Source of the DNA: Adiantum capillus-veneris
Taxonomy: Eukaryota; Streptophyta; Polypodiopsida; Polypodiales; Pteridaceae
Length of the DNA: 62,000 nucleotides
Assembly (NCBI GenBank): GCA_014529385.2
Contig: CM043958.1
Span: 139,006,398-139,068,397 of the forward strand
Direction of reading: 5' to 3'
Part shown: piece after piece, positions 59,223 to 62,000 of the stretch
Layout of the letters: every line of letters begins with the position of its first letter
Position numbering within the stretch: the first letter of the stretch is position 1
Made by a program: the position numbers and the translations under genes
Notes under the pieces: generated by a model
What the model saw: only the letters and a program-made list of their open reading frames with translations
Told to the model about the DNA's origin: nothing
The model's database searches: none

Positions 59223-60816
59223 TGTCATAATAATCAATATCTAATTCTCCTAAATGATTTTGTCATATTAAACTGATCATTTAATGTGGGGAAGTGCCAA
59301 GGGAGAAAAAGCTAGAATATTGGTTAAGCTAGCAGACCGGCTAGAGTAGGGATCCAAAGGAGGGAAAATAGGGATCCAAAGGGGGGGCCATCTGCAAAAG
59401 AGCCATGTGCAACAATGGGCTAAAAAGACCCTAAGGTTCAGCCCATTAAGACTTCCAAAATGCTAAGGTTCCAAAATTCAAAGGTTGTGTCCAAAGGTCA
59501 ACCCTAGGGAAAATTGGATGCTTTGTGTGTGCCCTAAAAGTCTTTGCACATCCCTACATGGGAGGGGGCGAGCCCCAAAGGTAGGGGATGAGAGAGAAAG
59601 CCACACACATACACACAGGCTCCCTTTACACAAAGGGAATGAGGGACACATGTCAGCTCCCTAGGCCAGATGCCCACAAGGTGTGCCCAATTCCTATTGG
59701 AAGACCCTTGAAGTGGACCAATGAGAATTTGGCTAGAGTAAATGTAGTTTAATTAATTTAAAAACATTTAATAAAAGAAACCAATGAGAATTAAGTCTCC
59801 TAGAAGACTATTGGGCAGTCTCCCAAAGGGTCCAATGAGCATTCAGAAGCCCCATGGCTTGCCTGATTTTTATTGGCCAGGAGACAAAGGGGTCCAATGA
59901 GAGTTTAGTTTAATTATTTAATTACCTAAAGCTCTCACAAAAGGGGAAAGGGGGACACATGTCAGAAGGCTATCACTTATGCTGCTTAATACCTATTGGC
60001 TTGACCTCGGGAGGTCCAATGAGGCAAAAGCCAGACCTAATTAGCAGCTAGGGCTCGCCCAAGAGAGAGAGGGGGCTGAGTTTTGCTTGGCATTGACACA
60101 CACACACACACTCACACTTGACCATGTGTGAAGGAAGAATACTCTATCTCCTCCCAAGCTTTAATGGAGAGCTCATCACCTACTCCAAGCTTGTGAGATA
60201 GAAGCCTACATCAACACTCTCTTGGCATGTGGATGCAAATCCAACCAAGAGCCAAGCTTCAATGCATGCTCATCTCCTCTACCAAGCTAATTACTAAGCT
60301 AAGCTATGCTAATATGAGTGATTATGTGAGGATATGTACATCTTTCTCGTAAGATACTCCTTCTTCCTCTCAATCTACTCTCATACCCTGCTAGCTCTCA
60401 CCATCTTCGAAGGTGTGTGAGGTCTTGGGTCTGAGAACGGGGATAATTCAAGTTGTGTTTGATTAAGTGTTATGCTTGGTGTATGAAGTTTCCATCTTCA
60501 TTGCACTAGCTAGTCTTGAAGGAACACAAAGAATTGTATTGTACAATGTCTCTCTTGATGGGAGAAACCATAATACAAAGCCTTTTGGAGGGGGGACCGG
60601 CTCCATGAAAATCCGGTCCTCAACTGTTGTCAATAGCTTAATTTCTCTCTCTTTTGAAAGTATTGTCGATCCTATCTAACTAGGTGTTATGCTTTTTGTT
60701 GCTCTCTCCACCCAAGCACTCTTGTAATTCTCATTAGGAATCTATTCTAATGAAATGCCCACTATGTTCATGCTAATTTCCGCTACACATAAGTTATTAG
60801 GCCATTAAATGTTACA
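59223..60816 (+). repeat. 3' LTR of G2 (1,594 bp)
   Basis: It is collinear with 51913-53506 without indels, with about 15 substitutions by eye. It ends GTTACA, followed by TTAAACCAAGAG of element H. Confidence 0.95.
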
Positions 60817-61818
60817 TTAAACCAAGAGCAAATGGAATAGTTGGAAAGCTAGAGAGGATGAAAGCACGTAGGGAACGAGAGGTGAAATCAATAGTCAAAC
60901 GACATTGGTCTCTGTAGAACTAATGTACCAAACACCTACAGACACAACACCTGTATGCTTCATTGCAAACCAGGGAGCTAGACCACCAATGATCCAACTA
61001 CTACATAAACCAAAAACAAAAAATTTTCATAGTTGCGGGATGGATGATCATTGGAAAAATGAATGTCCAGAACCAGATAAGAATGCAATACATATAGAGG
61101 TATATTGTAGAGCGTGTGATCGCAAGGGTGGACATTTTCTTGAAGACTGCCCTAGGAATCCAGCAAACAAAGGGAAAACTGCCATAAACATAGTTCAAGT
61201 AGTGCCCAATAGTTCATTAGAAGGAGAACCCACAATTCCAGGTCAAGTAATGACTAGAGCAAAAGCTAAGGGGAACAACACAAATGGTACGAACTCAAGA
61301 GATAGAGATTATGAAAGGGGGTCAAAGAAAAGATACGGAAGGAGGTAGAGAAAAAGATGCATAGCTTGTCGTCAGACTATAAGGAACCTAGACCAAAATT
61401 GGCAGGATCGATACTCGTCGATAAAACTTACAGACCAATCAACGCGACCTTGGAAGCTTTCCAAGCTGTATTGAAAGCCGATCAAACATTAGAAACCAAA
61501 TGGAAAAATTATCTAGCACTGGATATGGAAGGAGTTAAATTAGAAGCATACAAAAACTTGGTGAAAATAATGTAACCCATGCTAGAAAAATAGAAACCTC
61601 AGTGGAAAATCATAGGGAAACTAGCAAAACTTGCAACTAAGATCATTAGAGAAAAAATGAAAGAGAAGGGAGAGTTGGAAACTTTAGAGAACCATGACAC
61701 ACAATCACCTAAGCTGATAGTTATGATAGTGAGGAAGGATGGGACGAAGTGCCCATAATCGAAGAAGATTGTCCAAACCACTTGTGGAAACGAGTTAGGG
61801 AAGCCAAAGATGAGAGTC
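60817..61818 (+). pseudogene. Element H, nucleocapsid-like region
   Basis: The frame 60905-61348 contains two zinc-knuckle-like motifs. One is FHSCGMDDHWKNEC, where the first Cys appears changed to Phe. The other is CRACDRKGGHFLEDC, with five rather than four residues before His. A basic tail (NSRDRDYERGSKKRYGRR) follows. In another frame, 61357-61575 encodes a conserved but unrecognised stretch (SILVDKTYRPINATLEAFQA). It is the counterpart of 31583-32586. No protease or RT of H is in the window; they may lie beyond the G1-type insertion. Confidence 0.65.
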
Positions 61819-62000
61819 TGTAGACAGCTGGATAGGCACTATGTGGGAACGTCTCTTAGAAGATGGGCAGCGAATTACTTAGTAATTATTAGAGTAATTA
61901 CTACAGTAAACCCGAAGTGTATAAATAGGGCCCATTACATTGTTATCGGGTTGGCAACTGTTATCACTTGGGTTAGCGCTTTGGCTATAATTGTACTTGA
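61819..62000 (+). repeat. LTR of a second G1-type element (cut by window end)
   Basis: It begins TGTAGAC and matches the reverse complement of 20885-20704 and 31582-31401. A TATAAATAG box lies at about 61920-61928. At several diagnostic positions it resembles the 3' LTR of G1 more than its 5' LTR. Confidence 0.9.

Larger units (their letters stand above)
51913..60816 (+). mobile_element. G2: nearly intact Ty3/gypsy chromovirus inserted in element H
   Basis: The element is 8.9 kb, with 1,594-bp LTRs, an initiator Met tRNA primer-binding site, a gag-pol reading frame with one frameshift and one nonsense codon, a C-terminal chromodomain and a polypurine tract. By eye the LTRs differ at about 15 positions (about 99% identity), indicating a young insertion. 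The same H sequence without G2 is present at about 32586-32580. No clear target-site duplication is seen. Confidence 0.93.

Overview
This window is nuclear DNA from a land plant with a large, repeat-rich genome. The evidence is plant-type Ty3/gypsy elements (one a chromovirus), Ty1/copia elements using a UBN2-type gag, plant CACTA (En/Spm-type) DNA transposons, and long CT/GA, CA and TA microsatellites. The only host gene I recognise is part of a ubiquitin-activating enzyme E1 with a spliceosomal intron. The sequence alone does not fix the species; a fern, lycophyte or gymnosperm-sized genome would fit, but that is inference. Nothing looks bacterial: no operons, CRISPR arrays or ribosome binding sites.

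Layout. Bases 1-7504 hold two related, internally deleted gypsy elements in tandem (A, B) that keep gag, protease and fragments of RNase H, integrase and a chromodomain-like tail but have lost reverse transcriptase. Bases 7505-17000 hold little except an antisense LTR of the same family (about 10990-12113), short tandem duplications and the E1 gene fragment (minus strand, 13377-15151). Bases 16955-34850 are two decayed copia elements; the second is split by a roughly 12.2 kb insertion (20416-32648). That insertion consists of a complete but inactivated minus-strand gypsy element (G1, 20416-31582) plus about 1.07 kb of a different retroelement (H). Bases 34850-41230 contain a decayed CACTA transposase (CACTA-2) and unassigned sequence.

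From about 41.2 kb to the right edge lies retroelement H on the plus strand, interrupted three times: by an 8.73 kb CACTA element (CACTA-1, 42631-51360, TSD TAG) exactly inside the H gag reading frame; by an 8.9 kb chromovirus (G2, 51913-60816) with about 99% identical LTRs; and by the LTR of another G1-type element starting at 61819 and running off the window. The H sequence next to this last LTR is the same sequence that flanks G1 at 31583-32648, with the same junction, so the H/G1 junction has been duplicated.

Nearly all the coding sequence is therefore transposon-derived and broken by stops, frameshifts or deletions. The points most worth following are: the H/G1 junction present twice; the long multi-part extra coding region of G1 between integrase and the 3' LTR; the regular 173-bp tandem array inside CACTA-1; the micro-inversion that distinguishes the two LTRs of element A; and an E1 gene represented only by its N-terminal half.
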